A DNA stretch of 64,000 nt from Acidovorax sp. (GCA_030692685.1 JAUXZO010000010.1:1-64000), one strand, 5' to 3'; shown: positions 7,979 through 17,497, numbered from the stretch's first letter. A program made the numbers and translations. The notes: generated by a model not told the origin, from the sequence alone.

Positions 7979-8944
7979 ATGACTCGATCGGTTGTGAAAT
8001 GGACGTCGCTGGCAGCGGCAGCAGCATGCATGTTGGCCTTGGCCGCACCGGCCCAGGCGCAGGACACCAAAATCGTGCTGGGCATGTCCGGCTGGACGGG
8101 TTTTGCCCCGCTCACGCTGGCCGACAAGGCGGGCATCTTCAAGAAGAACGGCCTGGATGTGGAGATCAAGATGATTCCCCAAAAGGACCGCCACCTGGCC
8201 CTGGCCTCCAAGTCCATCCAGTGCGCAGCCACCACCGTTGAAACGCACGTGGCCTGGAACGCCAACGGCGTGCCCATCGTGCAGATCTTCCAGATGGACA
8301 AGTCCTACGGCGCCGACGGCATTGCGGTGCGCGGCGGTATTAACAGCTTTGCCGACCTCAAGGGCAAGACGATTGGCGTGGACGCCCCCGGTACTGCCCC
8401 GTACTTCGGCTTGGCCTGGATGCTCAGCAAAAACGGCATGAGCCTCAAGGACGTGAAGACCACCACGCTGTCGCCCCAGGCGTCCGCACAGGCCTTTGTT
8501 GCGGGCCAGAACGACGCAGCCATGTCGTACGAGCCTTACCTGTCTACCGTGCGCGACAACCCCGCCGCGGGCAAGATTTTGGCCACCACGCTGGACTACC
8601 CCATGGTGATGGACACCGTCGGCTGCGACCCTACCTGGCTCAAGGCCAACCCCAAGGCTGCGCAAGCGCTGACCAATTCGTACTTCCAGGCGCTCGACAT
8701 GATCAAGGCCGACCCGACCAAGTCGAACGAGATCATGGGCGCGGCCGTCAAGCAGACGGGCGAGCAGTTCGCCAAGTCGTCGGCGTTTTTGCGCTGGCAA
8801 GACAAGGCGGCCAATCAGAAGTTTTTTGCGGGCGAGTTGCAGGCCTTCATGAAAGACGCCACAGCCATCTTGCTGGAGGCCGGCATCATCCGCAAGGCGA
8901 ATGAGGACCTGGCCGTGACGTTCGACGCGAGCTTCATCAAGTAA
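7979..8944 (+). CDS. ABC transporter substrate-binding protein, NMT1/SsuA-like
   Basis: A 321-aa periplasmic binding protein. Residues 1-28 are a signal peptide ending AAPAQAQ. Then comes IVLGMSGWTGFAPLTLADKAG, typical of the NMT1/THI5/SsuA class, with the conserved GKTIGVDAPGTA in the middle. It should capture a small solute for the permease and ATPase that follow. Its place behind a HutC operator and before hutC suggests histidine, urocanate or a related imidazole; this is inference. AGGAGC precedes two adjacent in-frame ATGs; 7979 has the better spacing. Confidence 0.85.
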   Translation: MTRSVVKWTSLAAAAACMLALAAPAQAQDTKIVLGMSGWTGFAPLTLADKAGIFKKNGLDVEIKMIPQKDRHLALASKSIQCAATTVETHVAWNANGVPIVQIFQMDKSYGADGIAVRGGINSFADLKGKTIGVDAPGTAPYFGLAWMLSKNGMSLKDVKTTTLSPQASAQAFVAGQNDAAMSYEPYLSTVRDNPAAGKILATTLDYPMVMDTVGCDPTWLKANPKAAQALTNSYFQALDMIKADPTKSNEIMGAAVKQTGEQFAKSSAFLRWQDKAANQKFFAGELQAFMKDATAILLEAGIIRKANEDLAVTFDASFIK

Positions 8945-8967
8945 AGAAACTGGAAGAAGAACGCTCC

Positions 8968-9804
8968 ATGTCTGCCGTCCAACCGCTTTCTGTGACTGAA
9001 CTCAAGACCCCTGCGCGCCGCCGCTCGCTTGCTCCGCTGGAGCCCGTAAGCGCCCGAGCCCGCTGGATGTTGGGCTTTGGTTTTTTTGTGTTGTTTGTGC
9101 TGGTGTGGGCGTTCTTCACGCTGGGCGGCTATGTGTCGCCCACGTTTTTGGCCAGCCCCGTCACCATGGCCAAGGAGGGCTGGCTGCTGTTTGCAGAATA
9201 TGGCTTTCACAAAGACATTGGCATGACGGTGTGGCGCGTGTTCGGCGGCTTCATCCTGGCCGCTGTGGTGGCCGTCCCGCTGGGCATTGCGATGGGTGCC
9301 TACAAGGGCATCGAGGCGTTCTTTGAGCCGTTTGTCTCGTTCTGCCGCTACCTCCCAGCTTCGGCCTTTATCCCGCTGCTCATCTTGTGGGCGGGCATTG
9401 GCGAGGCGCAGAAGATTCTGGTCATCTTCATCGGCTCGGTCTTTCAGATCACGCTGATGGTGGCCGTTACCGTGGGCAGCGCACGGCGCGACCTGGTGGA
9501 GGCTGCGTATACGCTGGGCGCGGGCCACAAGGGCATCGTCACGCGTGTGCTCATCCCCGGTGCCGCGCCTGACATTGCCGAAACCCTGCGCCTGGTGCTG
9601 GGCTGGGCCTGGACGTATGTGATCGTGGCCGAGCTGATCGGGTCATCCAGCGGCATCGGCCACATGATCACCGACAGCCAGTCGCTGCTCAACACCGGCC
9701 AGATCATCTTCGGCATCATCGTTATCGGCCTCATTGGGCTGGTGTCCGACTTCGCCTTCAAGGCGCTCAACCACCGTCTCTTTGCCTGGAGTTTTGTGCG
9801 ATGA
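8968..9804 (+). CDS. ABC transporter permease, SsuC-like
   Basis: A 278-aa inner-membrane permease of the BPD_transp_1 type with about six membrane helices. A cytoplasmic N-terminus of about 30 residues precedes the first helix (GFGFFVLFVLVWAFFTLGG). The EAA loop region reads EAAYTLGAGHKGIVTRVLIP. It pairs with the binding protein 23 bases upstream and overlaps the ATPase gene by ATGA, so the three form one importer. Confidence 0.88.
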   Translation: MSAVQPLSVTELKTPARRRSLAPLEPVSARARWMLGFGFFVLFVLVWAFFTLGGYVSPTFLASPVTMAKEGWLLFAEYGFHKDIGMTVWRVFGGFILAAVVAVPLGIAMGAYKGIEAFFEPFVSFCRYLPASAFIPLLILWAGIGEAQKILVIFIGSVFQITLMVAVTVGSARRDLVEAAYTLGAGHKGIVTRVLIPGAAPDIAETLRLVLGWAWTYVIVAELIGSSSGIGHMITDSQSLLNTGQIIFGIIVIGLIGLVSDFAFKALNHRLFAWSFVR

Positions 9805-10580
9805 GCCGCGTATCCATACAAGCCGTTTCGCGCGTTTTTGAATCCGCCAAGGGCCAGCGCACGCAAGCGCTGCAACCGGTCGATTTTGAAGTGCAGGACA
9901 ACGATTTCGTCACTATCCTCGGCCCCTCGGGCTGCGGTAAATCCACACTGCTGCGCATTGTGGCGGGGTTGGACCACGCCACAAGCGGTCGCGTACTGCT
10001 GGATGGCGCACCGGTCGAAGGCCCCGGCGCAGAGCGCGGCATGGTGTTCCAGAGCTACACGCTGTTCCCTTGGCTCACCATCGAACAGAACATCCGCTTT
10101 GGCCTGCGCGAGCGCGGCATGCCCGAGGCGCAGCAAAAAGAGCGTGCCGACTACTTCATCGCCAAAGTTGGGCTGCGCGGCTTCGAACAGCACTTCCCCA
10201 AACAGCTGTCCGGCGGCATGCAGCAGCGCACCGCCATTGCACGCGCGCTGGCCAACGACCCCAAAATTTTACTGATGGACGAGCCCTTTGGCGCTCTGGA
10301 CAACCAGACCCGCGTTCTGATGCAAGAGCTGCTTTTGGGCATCTGGGAGGCAGAGCGCAAGACCGTGCTTTTTGTCACCCACGATATTGACGAAGCCATC
10401 TTCATGGCCAACCGCGTGGCCGTGTTCAGCGCCCGGCCCGGTCGCATCAAGACCGAGCTGGCGGTGGACCTGCCCCACCCGCGCCATTACACGATCAAGA
10501 CCAGCCCCGAGTTCATGGATCTCAAGGCGCGCCTGACCGAAGAAATCCGCGCGGAGTCCATGGCGGCCGATCTGCATTGA
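9801..10580 (+). CDS. ABC transporter ATP-binding protein, SsuB/TauB-like
   Basis: A 259-aa ATPase with Walker A GPSGCGKST, Q-loop in MVFQSYTLFPW, signature LSGGMQQR, Walker B ILLMDEPFGALD and H-loop VTHDIDEA. The layout matches the nitrate/sulfonate/taurine class of importers. It completes the importer under the sigma-54/HutC control region and is followed 14 bases later by hutC. Confidence 0.9.
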   Translation: MSRVSIQAVSRVFESAKGQRTQALQPVDFEVQDNDFVTILGPSGCGKSTLLRIVAGLDHATSGRVLLDGAPVEGPGAERGMVFQSYTLFPWLTIEQNIRFGLRERGMPEAQQKERADYFIAKVGLRGFEQHFPKQLSGGMQQRTAIARALANDPKILLMDEPFGALDNQTRVLMQELLLGIWEAERKTVLFVTHDIDEAIFMANRVAVFSARPGRIKTELAVDLPHPRHYTIKTSPEFMDLKARLTEEIRAESMAADLH

Positions 10581-10594
10581 ACTGAGTTTTCGCC

Positions 10595-11416
10595 ATGAGC
10601 GCCCGTCCTTCCCGCCGTCCCGCCGCAGCTCCGCGCAGCGTCCGCCGTGGTGCAGCCCCCTCCAATGGCGTGGTGGCCGTGGCCGCGCCTGCGCAGGCCA
10701 TGGCGCTGTACGAGCAGGTCAAGGACCATATCTCGCGCAAGATCCAGGAAGGCATCTGGCGTGCGGGCGACCGCCTGCCGTCCGAAAACGAGCTGGTCAC
10801 CCAGTTCGGCATTTCGCGCATGACGGTGAACCGCGCACTGCGCGAGCTGGTGGAGCAGGGGCGCATCGTGCGCATGGCCGGTGTCGGCAGCTTTGTGGCC
10901 GAGGACAAGCCCCAGTCCACGCTGTTGCAGATCGCCAACCTGGCCAGCGAAATCCGCCAGCGCGGCCACGACTACCGCTGCGATGTGTTGGCGGTGGAGC
11001 GCATCTCGGCCACGCTCGACGTCGCCGCAGCGCTGGACCTGCGCACGGGTGAATCGGTGTTCCATTCGCTTTGTATTCACCGCGAAGACGGCCTGCCGGT
11101 GCAACTGGAAGACCGCCACGTCAACCCGCGCCAGGTGCCCCAGTTCGTGGCGCAGGATTTCACAAAGCTGCAACCCTCCGAATATTTGGTGCGCAACGTA
11201 CCGTTTGACCAGATCGAGCATGTGGTCGATGCCGTCATGCCCACTGCCGAGCAGGCGGCGCTGCTGGAGATGTCTCCGCAGGAGCCGTGCCTGCTGCTCA
11301 CCCGCCGCACCTGGTCGCGCGGCGTGCCGATCACCGTGGTGCGGTGTTTGCACCCCGCGACTCGTTACCGTTTGGGCAGCCGCTTCCGAGCGGACGGCAA
11401 TCCGGTGGCCGGATGA
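10595..11416 (+). CDS. hutC: Histidine utilisation repressor HutC
   Basis: A 273-aa GntR/HutC-family regulator. An Arg/Ala/Pro-rich N-terminal extension of about 35 residues is unusual. The GntR winged helix follows (YEQVKDHISRKIQEGIW, RLPSENELVTQFGISRMTVNRAL), then a UTRA ligand domain (about 110-265) with SEYLVRNVPFDQIEHVVDAV. HutC is released from DNA by urocanate. Two matching operators lie in this window (7877-7890, 11622-11635), in front of the importer operon that contains hutC and in front of hutH, so the repressor controls both units and itself. Confidence 0.9.
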   Translation: MSARPSRRPAAAPRSVRRGAAPSNGVVAVAAPAQAMALYEQVKDHISRKIQEGIWRAGDRLPSENELVTQFGISRMTVNRALRELVEQGRIVRMAGVGSFVAEDKPQSTLLQIANLASEIRQRGHDYRCDVLAVERISATLDVAAALDLRTGESVFHSLCIHREDGLPVQLEDRHVNPRQVPQFVAQDFTKLQPSEYLVRNVPFDQIEHVVDAVMPTAEQAALLEMSPQEPCLLLTRRTWSRGVPITVVRCLHPATRYRLGSRFRADGNPVAG

Positions 11417-11460
11417 ACATGATGCAGGCCATCCTTTGCCGTCGATCAACCCCGACTCCA

Positions 11461-11549
11461 TTCGTGCCGAGCCTGTCGAAGCTCGGGCACGCACGAAGCA
11501 GCCCTTCGATCCTTCGACAAGCTCGGGACAGGCGCTCAGGGCGAGCGGG
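11461..11549. repeat. CTTCGACAAGCTC-type repeat pair, copy 1
   Basis: Inverted arrangement of GAGCCTGTCGAAGCTCGG (from 11469) and CCTTCGACAAGCTCGG (from 11511), ending with CTCAGGGCGAGCGG. The element can form a long cruciform. A second copy is between hutH and hutU, so hutH is bracketed by two copies. Confidence 0.8.
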
Positions 11550-11621
11550 TAGCCGCCTCAGGGCGCACTGCTTTATCGGCTGACTAAAGTCCCGCAATCT
11601 CTTTTTTCTCGCTTGTGCCAA

Positions 11622-11635
11622 CTTGTATATACAGG
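11622..11635 (+). promoter_or_regulatory. HutC operator at hutH
   Basis: CTTGTATATACAGG contains the perfect 10-base palindrome TGTATATACA (11624-11633), the recognised HutC core. It ends nine bases before the chosen hutH start and overlaps the ribosome binding site AGGA, so it lies in the 5' leader or at the start of transcription. Bound HutC would block initiation or elongation into hutH-hutU. Confidence 0.8.
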
Positions 11636-11644
11636 ATGAACCTC

Positions 11645-13270
11645 ATGAACCCATCTTCCGCTTCCTCCCTGACGCTGCACCCTGGCCGCGTCACGCTGGC
11701 CGAGCTGCGCAGCATTCATGCTGCTCCCATCCAGCTGTCGCTGGACGCATCTGCGCGCGCCCTCATGCAGGCATCCCTGGCCACCGTGCAGCGCATCGTC
11801 GACGAAGACCAAGTGGTTTATGGCATCAACACCGGCTTCGGCAAGCTCGCCAGCACCAAGATTGCCCACGAGCGCCTGGCCGAGCTGCAGCGCAATCTGG
11901 TGCTGTCGCACAGCGTGGGCACGGGCGATGCGCTGGCGGACGATGTGGTGCGCCTCATCCTTGCCACCAAGGCCATCAGCCTGGCGCGCGGGCACTCCGG
12001 CATTCGCCCGGAAATCGTGGATGCGCTGCTGGCCATGGCCAATGCCAACGTGTTGCCGGTGATTCCGGCCAAAGGTTCGGTGGGGGCTTCTGGTGACTTG
12101 GCGCCTCTGGCGCACTTGGCCTGCGTGTTGATTGGCGAAGGGCACGCCAAAGTCAATGGAGTGGTGGTCCCGGGCGCCGACGCCATGCGCTCCATCGGTT
12201 TGCAGCCGTTCGTGCTGGGCCCCAAGGAAGGGTTGGCGCTGCTCAACGGCACGCAGGTGTCCACCTCGCTCGCGCTGGCCGGGCTGTTCGGTGCCGAGAG
12301 TGTGTTCGCCGCCGCGCTGGTCGCAGGTTGCCTGTCGCTCGAAGCCATCAAGGGTTCGGTCAAGCCCTTTGACGCACGCATCCACGAGGCGCGGGGACAG
12401 GCCGGGCAGATCGCAGTGGCCGCCGCTGTGCGCGCCTTGCTCGACGGTAGCGCCATCGACCCATCCCACCCCAACTGCGGCCGCGTGCAAGACCCGTACT
12501 CCATCCGCTGCGTGCCGCAGGTGATGGGCGCGTGTCTCGATAACCTGCACCACGCCGCGCGTGTGTTGACCATCGAAGCGAATGCAGCGTCCGACAACCC
12601 GCTCGTTTTCGACAACGGCGACGTGATCTCCGGCGGCAACTTCCACGCCGAGCCCGTGGCCTTTGTGGCCGACATCATCGCGCTGGCCGTGGCCGAGATC
12701 GGCGCCATCTCCGAGCGCCGCCTGTCCTTGCTCCTCGACCCGGGCCTGTCCGGCCTGCCCGCCTTCCTCATCCGCGACAGCGGCGTGAATTCGGGTTTCA
12801 TGATCGCCCAGGTCACGGCCGCAGCCCTGGCTGCCGAGAACCAGTGCCTGGCCAACCCCAGCAGCGTGACCAGCCTGCCCACGTCGGCCAACCAGGAAGA
12901 CCACGTTTCCATGGCCACCTACGGTGCGCGCCGCCTGGGCGACATGGTGCGCAATGCGGCCGTGATGGTCGGCATCGAAGCCATGGCTGCAGCCCAAGGC
13001 ATGGAATTCGACCGCAGGCCTGTGGCCCCCACGCTCGGCACTGGCGTGTCCTCGCTGCCCCCCGAGGGGGCGCAGCCAGCCTTGGGGCGGCCCGGCGGCT
13101 GGCTGACATCGTCTCCCCTCATCGAAGACCAGTTTGCTGCCATCCGGCAGCGCGTTGACTATCTGGAGCAAGACCGCTTCCTCGCCACGGACATCGAAGC
13201 CATGCGTGAATGGGCCATGCAGACGCCATGGCCTGCGCCGCTGCTGCAGTGCCTGCCCAGCCACGCTTGA
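11645..13270 (+). CDS. hutH: Histidine ammonia-lyase with C-terminal repeat insert
   Basis: A 541-aa lyase that converts L-histidine to urocanate and ammonia, the first step of the pathway. Ala148-Ser149-Gly150 in [14 protein letters not shown] forms the MIO electrophile; YGINTGFG (Tyr59) and the [15 protein letters not shown] block are also present. It is about 30 residues longer than usual. Roughly residues 469-491 ([17 protein letters not shown]) interrupt the normal sequence near the C-terminus and are encoded by a GC-rich repeat seen between genes elsewhere. I chose ATG 11645 (AGGA eight bases before); ATG 11636 is also in frame. Confidence 0.93.
   Translation: MNPSSASSLTLHPGRVTLAELRSIHAAPIQLSLDASARALMQASLATVQRIVDEDQVVYGINTGFGKLASTKIAHERLAELQRNLVLSHSVGTGDALADDVVRLILATKAISLARGHSGIRPEIVDALLAMANANVLPVIPAKGSVGASGDLAPLAHLACVLIGEGHAKVNGVVVPGADAMRSIGLQPFVLGPKEGLALLNGTQVSTSLALAGLFGAESVFAAALVAGCLSLEAIKGSVKPFDARIHEARGQAGQIAVAAAVRALLDGSAIDPSHPNCGRVQDPYSIRCVPQVMGACLDNLHHAARVLTIEANAASDNPLVFDNGDVISGGNFHAEPVAFVADIIALAVAEIGAISERRLSLLLDPGLSGLPAFLIRDSGVNSGFMIAQVTAAALAAENQCLANPSSVTSLPTSANQEDHVSMATYGARRLGDMVRNAAVMVGIEAMAAAQGMEFDRRPVAPTLGTGVSSLPPEGAQPALGRPGGWLTSSPLIEDQFAAIRQRVDYLEQDRFLATDIEAMREWAMQTPWPAPLLQCLPSHA
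13050..13113 (+). repeat. GC-rich repeat inserted in frame in hutH
   Basis: TCGCTGCCCCCCGAGGGGGC forms a tight hairpin and is followed by CAGCC-TTGGGGCGGCCC-GGCGGCTG, similar to the GCGGGGCGGCCCTTGCGCGG part of the intergenic repeats at 45.2, 53.1 and 63.8 kb. It keeps the hutH frame open and adds about 20 residues between GTG and PLIEDQF. Confidence 0.6.
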
Positions 13271-13298
13271 CCCCCCCATGCTGCCATTCATCCACCCA

Positions 13299-13370
13299 CC
13301 GTTCGGGCTGGGCCTGTCGAAGCCGGGGCGCTGCCTGCCAACAGCCCTTCGACAAGCTCAGGGCGAACGG
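13299..13370. repeat. CTTCGACAAGCTC-type repeat pair, copy 2
   Basis: CCGTTCGGGCTG plus GCCTGTCGAAG at the left and CCCTTCGACAAGCTCAGGG plus CGAACGG at the right form an imperfect inverted pair between hutH and hutU. It matches the copy at 11461-11549. Confidence 0.85.
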
Positions 13371-13440
13371 TTTGGACGAGCAGCCCATTCCCACACCGAT
13401 TCAAGACCACCCGTTTCCACTCGACATCCAGGAGCCCACC

Positions 13441-15177
13441 ATGAACGCCAACGACGCCATCATTGCTGCCGCCGCCTCTACCCATCCCTCTAACGACCCG
13501 CGCCACGACGCCACCCGCGTGATCCGCGCCCCGCGTGGCACAGAGCTCACCTGCAAGAGCTGGCTCACCGAGGCCGCCTACCGCATGATCCAGAACAACC
13601 TGGACACCGAAGTGGCCGAGCGTCCGCAAGACCTGGTGGTCTACGGCGGCATTGGCCGCGCCGCGCGCAACTGGGAGTGCTATGACCAGATCCTTGCATC
13701 GCTCAAGGACCTGAACGACGACGAAACCTTGCTCATCCAGTCCGGCAAACCCGTGGGCGTGTTCAAGACCCACACCAACGCACCCCGCGTGCTGCTGGCC
13801 AACTCCAACCTGGTGCCCAAGTGGGCCAACTGGGAGCACTTCAGCGAGCTGGACCAAAAGGGCCTGTTCATGTACGGCCAAATGACGGCAGGCAGCTGGA
13901 TCTACATTGGCACGCAAGGCATCGTGCAAGGCACGTATGAAACCTTTGCCGAAGCGGGGCGCAAGCACTACGGTGGTTCGCTCGAAGGCAAGTGGATATT
14001 GACGGCAGGCCTGGGCGGCATGGGTGGCGCGCAGCCACTGGCCGCGACGTTTGCGGGTGCGGTGTCGCTCAACATCGAATGCCAGCAAAGCAGCATCGAC
14101 TTTCGCCTGCGCACGCGCTACGTGGACAAGCAGGCGCGCGACATTGACCACGCGTTTGAACTCATCCAGCAACACACGGCGGCCAAAGAGGCGGTGTCGA
14201 TCGCACTGCTGGGCAACGCGGCCGAGGTGCTGCCCGAACTCGTCAAGCGCGCCAAGGCTGGTGGCTTGAAGCCCGATCTGGTCACCGACCAAACCTCCGC
14301 TCACGACCTTGTCAACGGCTACCTGCCCACTGGGTGGACGGTCGCTCAGTGGCGCGCCGCGCAGCAGGACGTGGCGCAGCACGAAGCCCTGAGGAAAGCC
14401 GCAGCCCAATCGTGCGCCGTGCATGTGCAGGCCATGCTTGACTTCCAGTCCATGGGCATCCCTACGGTGGACTACGGCAACAACATCCGCCAGGTGGCGT
14501 TTGACGAAGGCGTGAAGAACGCATTCGACTTCCCCGGTTTTGTGCCCGCCTACATTCGCCCCCTGTTCTGCGAAGGCAAGGGCCCGTTCCGCTGGGTGGC
14601 GCTCTCGGGTGACCCCGAAGACATCCGCAAGACCGACGCCAAGATCAAGGAACTGTTCCCTGAGAACAAGCATGTGCACCGCTGGCTCGACATGGCGGGC
14701 GAGCGCATTGCCTTCCAGGGCCTGCCCGCACGCATCTGCTGGCTGGGCCTGGGCGAGCGCCACATCGCCGGACTGGCCTTTAACGCAATGGTGAAAAGCG
14801 GCGAGCTGAAGGCCCCCATCGTCATTGGCCGCGACCACCTCGACACCGGCAGCGTGGCCAGCCCCAACCGCGAAACCGAAGCCATGAAGGACGGCACTGA
14901 CGCCGTCAGCGACTGGCCGCTGCTCAACGCATTGCTCAACACCGCAGGTGGCGCCACCTGGGTCAGCCTGCACCACGGCGGTGGCGTGGGCATGGGCTAC
15001 TCGCAGCACTCGGGCATGGTCATCGTGGCAGACGGCACCGACGACGCGGCCGAACGCTTGGCACGGGTGCTGGTCAACGATTGCGGCAGCGGCGTGATGC
15101 GCCATGCCGACGCGGGTTATGAGTTGGCGGTGGAGACAGCCAAGAAGCAGGGCTTGAAGCTGCCCATGGTGAAGTAA
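13441..15177 (+). CDS. hutU: Urocanate hydratase
   Basis: A 578-aa NAD-dependent urocanase that converts urocanate to imidazolonepropionate. Family hallmarks are [59 protein letters not shown] (NAD site), [14 protein letters not shown] and [18 protein letters not shown] near the C-terminus. The start behind AGGAG gives an N-terminus about 20 residues longer than usual. It lies 170 bases after hutH, with a repeat pair in the gap, and probably shares its HutC-controlled transcript. Confidence 0.95.
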   Translation: MNANDAIIAAAASTHPSNDPRHDATRVIRAPRGTELTCKSWLTEAAYRMIQNNLDTEVAERPQDLVVYGGIGRAARNWECYDQILASLKDLNDDETLLIQSGKPVGVFKTHTNAPRVLLANSNLVPKWANWEHFSELDQKGLFMYGQMTAGSWIYIGTQGIVQGTYETFAEAGRKHYGGSLEGKWILTAGLGGMGGAQPLAATFAGAVSLNIECQQSSIDFRLRTRYVDKQARDIDHAFELIQQHTAAKEAVSIALLGNAAEVLPELVKRAKAGGLKPDLVTDQTSAHDLVNGYLPTGWTVAQWRAAQQDVAQHEALRKAAAQSCAVHVQAMLDFQSMGIPTVDYGNNIRQVAFDEGVKNAFDFPGFVPAYIRPLFCEGKGPFRWVALSGDPEDIRKTDAKIKELFPENKHVHRWLDMAGERIAFQGLPARICWLGLGERHIAGLAFNAMVKSGELKAPIVIGRDHLDTGSVASPNRETEAMKDGTDAVSDWPLLNALLNTAGGATWVSLHHGGGVGMGYSQHSGMVIVADGTDDAAERLARVLVNDCGSGVMRHADAGYELAVETAKKQGLKLPMVK

Positions 15178-15191
15178 GACGACAGGAAGAT

Positions 15192-15249
15192 GACTCGTTC
15201 AAGGCGAGTTTAAAAAAGGGAACTGCATTCCCATTGGCTGGGAATGCAG
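15192..15249 (+). terminator. Two hairpins after hutU
   Basis: First a small stem ACTCG/CGAGT followed by TTTAAAAAA, then a perfect 11-bp stem CTGCATTCCCA/TGGGAATGCAG (15223-15249, 5-base loop). Neither has a clear T-run. Together they probably end the hutH-hutU transcript; the second may instead be an operator for the IclR gene 37 bases downstream. Confidence 0.45.
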
Positions 15250-15286
15250 CATTTGCAGGCACCCGCAATCCTTTGATACTGAGCTG

Positions 15287-16033
15287 ATGCCTATCCGTGG
15301 ACCGAACTCTGTTGCTGCCGCCGACCGTGTCCTGCACGTGCTGGCGGTATTGGCACAGCACGGTCAGCCGATGCCCGCTGCCGAATTGATGGAGAGCACG
15401 GGTCTGGCGCGCAGCACGTTGTACCGGCAGCTGGCGCGGCTCAAGCAGTGGGGCTTTGTGCTTGAGACCAACGGGCACTATGCTCCGGGCCCGCTCAGCC
15501 TTCAACTGGCTTTGGGTTTTGACATGGCGTCGCACCTGGTACACCAGGCGCGCCCAGACATGCAGGCGCTGGCCCGGCAGTCGCACGAAAGCGTGGGGCT
15601 GGTGGTGGCTGTGAACGACAGTGTGGTGTGTCTTGACATGGTGGACAGCACCCACGCCCTGCGTTGCTCGTTTGAAAAAGGACGCAGCGTGCCTTTGCGC
15701 TCCGGCGCTTCTGCCAAGTGCTTGCTCGCGCATGTGGCCCACGCCACGCGCGACGCCATTCTGGATTTGCATTACGGCGCAGGCACTGCAGAACGCCATA
15801 CGGCGCTGGCCGAACTGGATGACATTGCCAAAGCTGGCTACGCCGTCAGCTCCGGCGAAGTGGATGCCGGTGTCTGGGGTGTCAGCGTGCCCGTGTTTGG
15901 AGCTCCTCGCCACGCGGCTGGAGCCATCACCTTGATGGCCCCGATCTTGCGAGCCCAAGGGCAGGAGGCTGCACTGGTCAGCATGGCTGTCGTTGCCGCT
16001 GCGCGCATCTCCCGTCAACTCACCCATCCCTGA
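15287..16033 (+). CDS. IclR-family transcriptional regulator
   Basis: A 248-aa regulator. The N-terminal winged helix (AADRVLHVLAVLAQ, AELMESTGLARSTLYRQLARL, GHYAPGPLSL) is followed by an IclR effector domain with RSGASAKCLLAH and the late SSGEVDAGVWGVSVPVF segment. It sits directly before a polar amino acid importer and a PhyH oxygenase on the same strand, so it likely controls those genes in response to a small organic ligand. This is a second regulator in the hut region besides HutC. Confidence 0.85.
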   Translation: MPIRGPNSVAAADRVLHVLAVLAQHGQPMPAAELMESTGLARSTLYRQLARLKQWGFVLETNGHYAPGPLSLQLALGFDMASHLVHQARPDMQALARQSHESVGLVVAVNDSVVCLDMVDSTHALRCSFEKGRSVPLRSGASAKCLLAHVAHATRDAILDLHYGAGTAERHTALAELDDIAKAGYAVSSGEVDAGVWGVSVPVFGAPRHAAGAITLMAPILRAQGQEAALVSMAVVAAARISRQLTHP

Positions 16034-16058
16034 ATTCCTTTACTCCAGGAGCTTTCCC

Positions 16059-16808
16059 ATGAACCTTCGTCGCACCCTTCTTCTGTCCAGCCTGGCCGCA
16101 GCAGCTTTCATCACCACCGGCGTACACGCGCAAGACAACATCCTACGCGTGGGCACCGATGCCACCTTTCCGCCCATGGAGTTTGTCGACAACGGCAAAC
16201 GCACAGGCTTTGACATTGAGCTGGTGGAAGCAATTGCCAAGACGATGGGCAAGCAGGTGGAATGGGTGGACATCGACTTCAAGGGACTCATCCCGGGCTT
16301 GATGTCCAAGCGCTTTGACATGGCGGTATCGGCCATCTACATCACCGACGAGCGCAAGAAGGTGGTGGACTTCACCGACTCTTACTACGCCGGTGGCCTC
16401 GTGGTGATGGTGAAAGCAGACAACAAAACCATCAACAAGCTGGCGGATCTGGATGGCAAGAAAGTCAGCGTGCAGGTGGGCACCAAGTCCGTGAGTTACC
16501 TCACCGAAAAATTCCCCAAAGTTCAGCGTGTTGAGGTCGAAAAGAACCAGGAGATGTTCAACCTGGTGGACATCGGCCGCGCGGATGCTGCGGTAACCGG
16601 CAAGCCCGCCGCTTTCCAGTACGTGCGCACCCGTCCTGGAATGCGCGTGTTGGACGAACAGCTCACCACCGAGGAATACGGCATGGCCCTGCGCAAGGAC
16701 ACGCCAGAGCTGACGAAGGCCGTGAATGGCGCCATCGCCAAGCTGAAGGCTGACGGTTCGTACGAGGCCATTGTCAAGAAGTGGTTCAGCAACAGCGCTG
16801 CAAAGTAA
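16059..16808 (+). CDS. Polar amino acid ABC transporter substrate-binding protein
   Basis: A 249-aa family 3 extracellular solute-binding protein. A signal peptide (about 1-23, ending GVHAQ) precedes LRVGTDATFPPMEFVDNGKRTGFDIEL and GLIPGLMSKRFDMAVSAIYIT, the HisJ/GlnH class signature. It delivers an amino acid to the permease and ATPase that follow. Given the hut neighbourhood, histidine or a derivative is the most likely ligand (inference). CCAGGAG precedes the ATG. Confidence 0.88.
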   Translation: MNLRRTLLLSSLAAAAFITTGVHAQDNILRVGTDATFPPMEFVDNGKRTGFDIELVEAIAKTMGKQVEWVDIDFKGLIPGLMSKRFDMAVSAIYITDERKKVVDFTDSYYAGGLVVMVKADNKTINKLADLDGKKVSVQVGTKSVSYLTEKFPKVQRVEVEKNQEMFNLVDIGRADAAVTGKPAAFQYVRTRPGMRVLDEQLTTEEYGMALRKDTPELTKAVNGAIAKLKADGSYEAIVKKWFSNSAAK

Positions 16809-16828
16809 CTCGTTAGCAGGGCTGCGCG

Positions 16829-17497
16829 ATGGATCTCGATTTTTCTCCCGTGTGGGCGGGGATGCCCCAGTTGCTGGCGGGCGCGCTCGTCACCGTGGAA
16901 ATCACGGCTGTCTCGCTGCTGCTGGGCTGTGTGATGGGTTTGCTCGTCGGCATTGGGCGGTTGAACCCCAAGCGCCGCGTGATTTACGGCCTGTGCACGG
17001 CGTATGTGGCCGCGATCCGTGGCACACCGCTGCTGGTGCAACTGTTCATCTTGTTCTTTGGTCTGCCTCAATTCGGCATTCTGTTGCCTGCTTTTTTGTG
17101 CGGCGTGATCGGCCTGGGCGTTTACTCGGGTGCGTATGTGTCCGAAGTGGTGCGCGGCGCCATCCAGTCCATCGACAAGGGGCAAATGGAGGCGGCCCGT
17201 TCCATTGGCATGTCGTCGGGTCTGGCGATGCGAACCGTGGTGCTACCCCAGGCGGTCGTGCGCATGATTCCGCCGCTGGGCAATGAGTTCATCGCGCTGA
17301 TCAAAAATTCTGCGCTGGTGTCGCTGTTGACGATCCATGACGTGATGCACGAGGGGCAGAAGATCATCAGCGTGTCTTACCGCTCGCTGGAGGTTTACCT
17401 GGCCATCGCGGTGGTCTATTTCATCCTCACCGGCATCACCACTCTGGTGCTGCGCCGTATCGAGATGCGCCTACGCGCTGGGGGAATGGTGCAATGA
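16829..17497 (+). CDS. Polar amino acid ABC transporter permease
   Basis: A 222-aa permease of the HisM/GlnP class with about five membrane helices. [26 protein letters not shown] is followed by [13 protein letters not shown] and the EAA loop [21 protein letters not shown] single permease gene implies a homodimeric channel. It overlaps the ATPase gene by four bases. Confidence 0.9.
   Translation: MDLDFSPVWAGMPQLLAGALVTVEITAVSLLLGCVMGLLVGIGRLNPKRRVIYGLCTAYVAAIRGTPLLVQLFILFFGLPQFGILLPAFLCGVIGLGVYSGAYVSEVVRGAIQSIDKGQMEAARSIGMSSGLAMRTVVLPQAVVRMIPPLGNEFIALIKNSALVSLLTIHDVMHEGQKIISVSYRSLEVYLAIAVVYFILTGITTLVLRRIEMRLRAGGMVQ

Noticed and set aside
11573-13291. A 572-codon minus-strand frame
   Set aside because: Antisense shadow of hutH; His/Gly/Gln-rich composition from GC-rich codons, no family resemblance.
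13288-15105. A 605-codon minus-strand frame
   Set aside because: Antisense shadow of hutU with biased composition.
15231-15256. TGGCTGGGAATGCAGC as a second sigma-54 promoter
   Set aside because: The GG-to-GC spacing does not fit the -24/-12 rule and the sequence is part of a palindrome.
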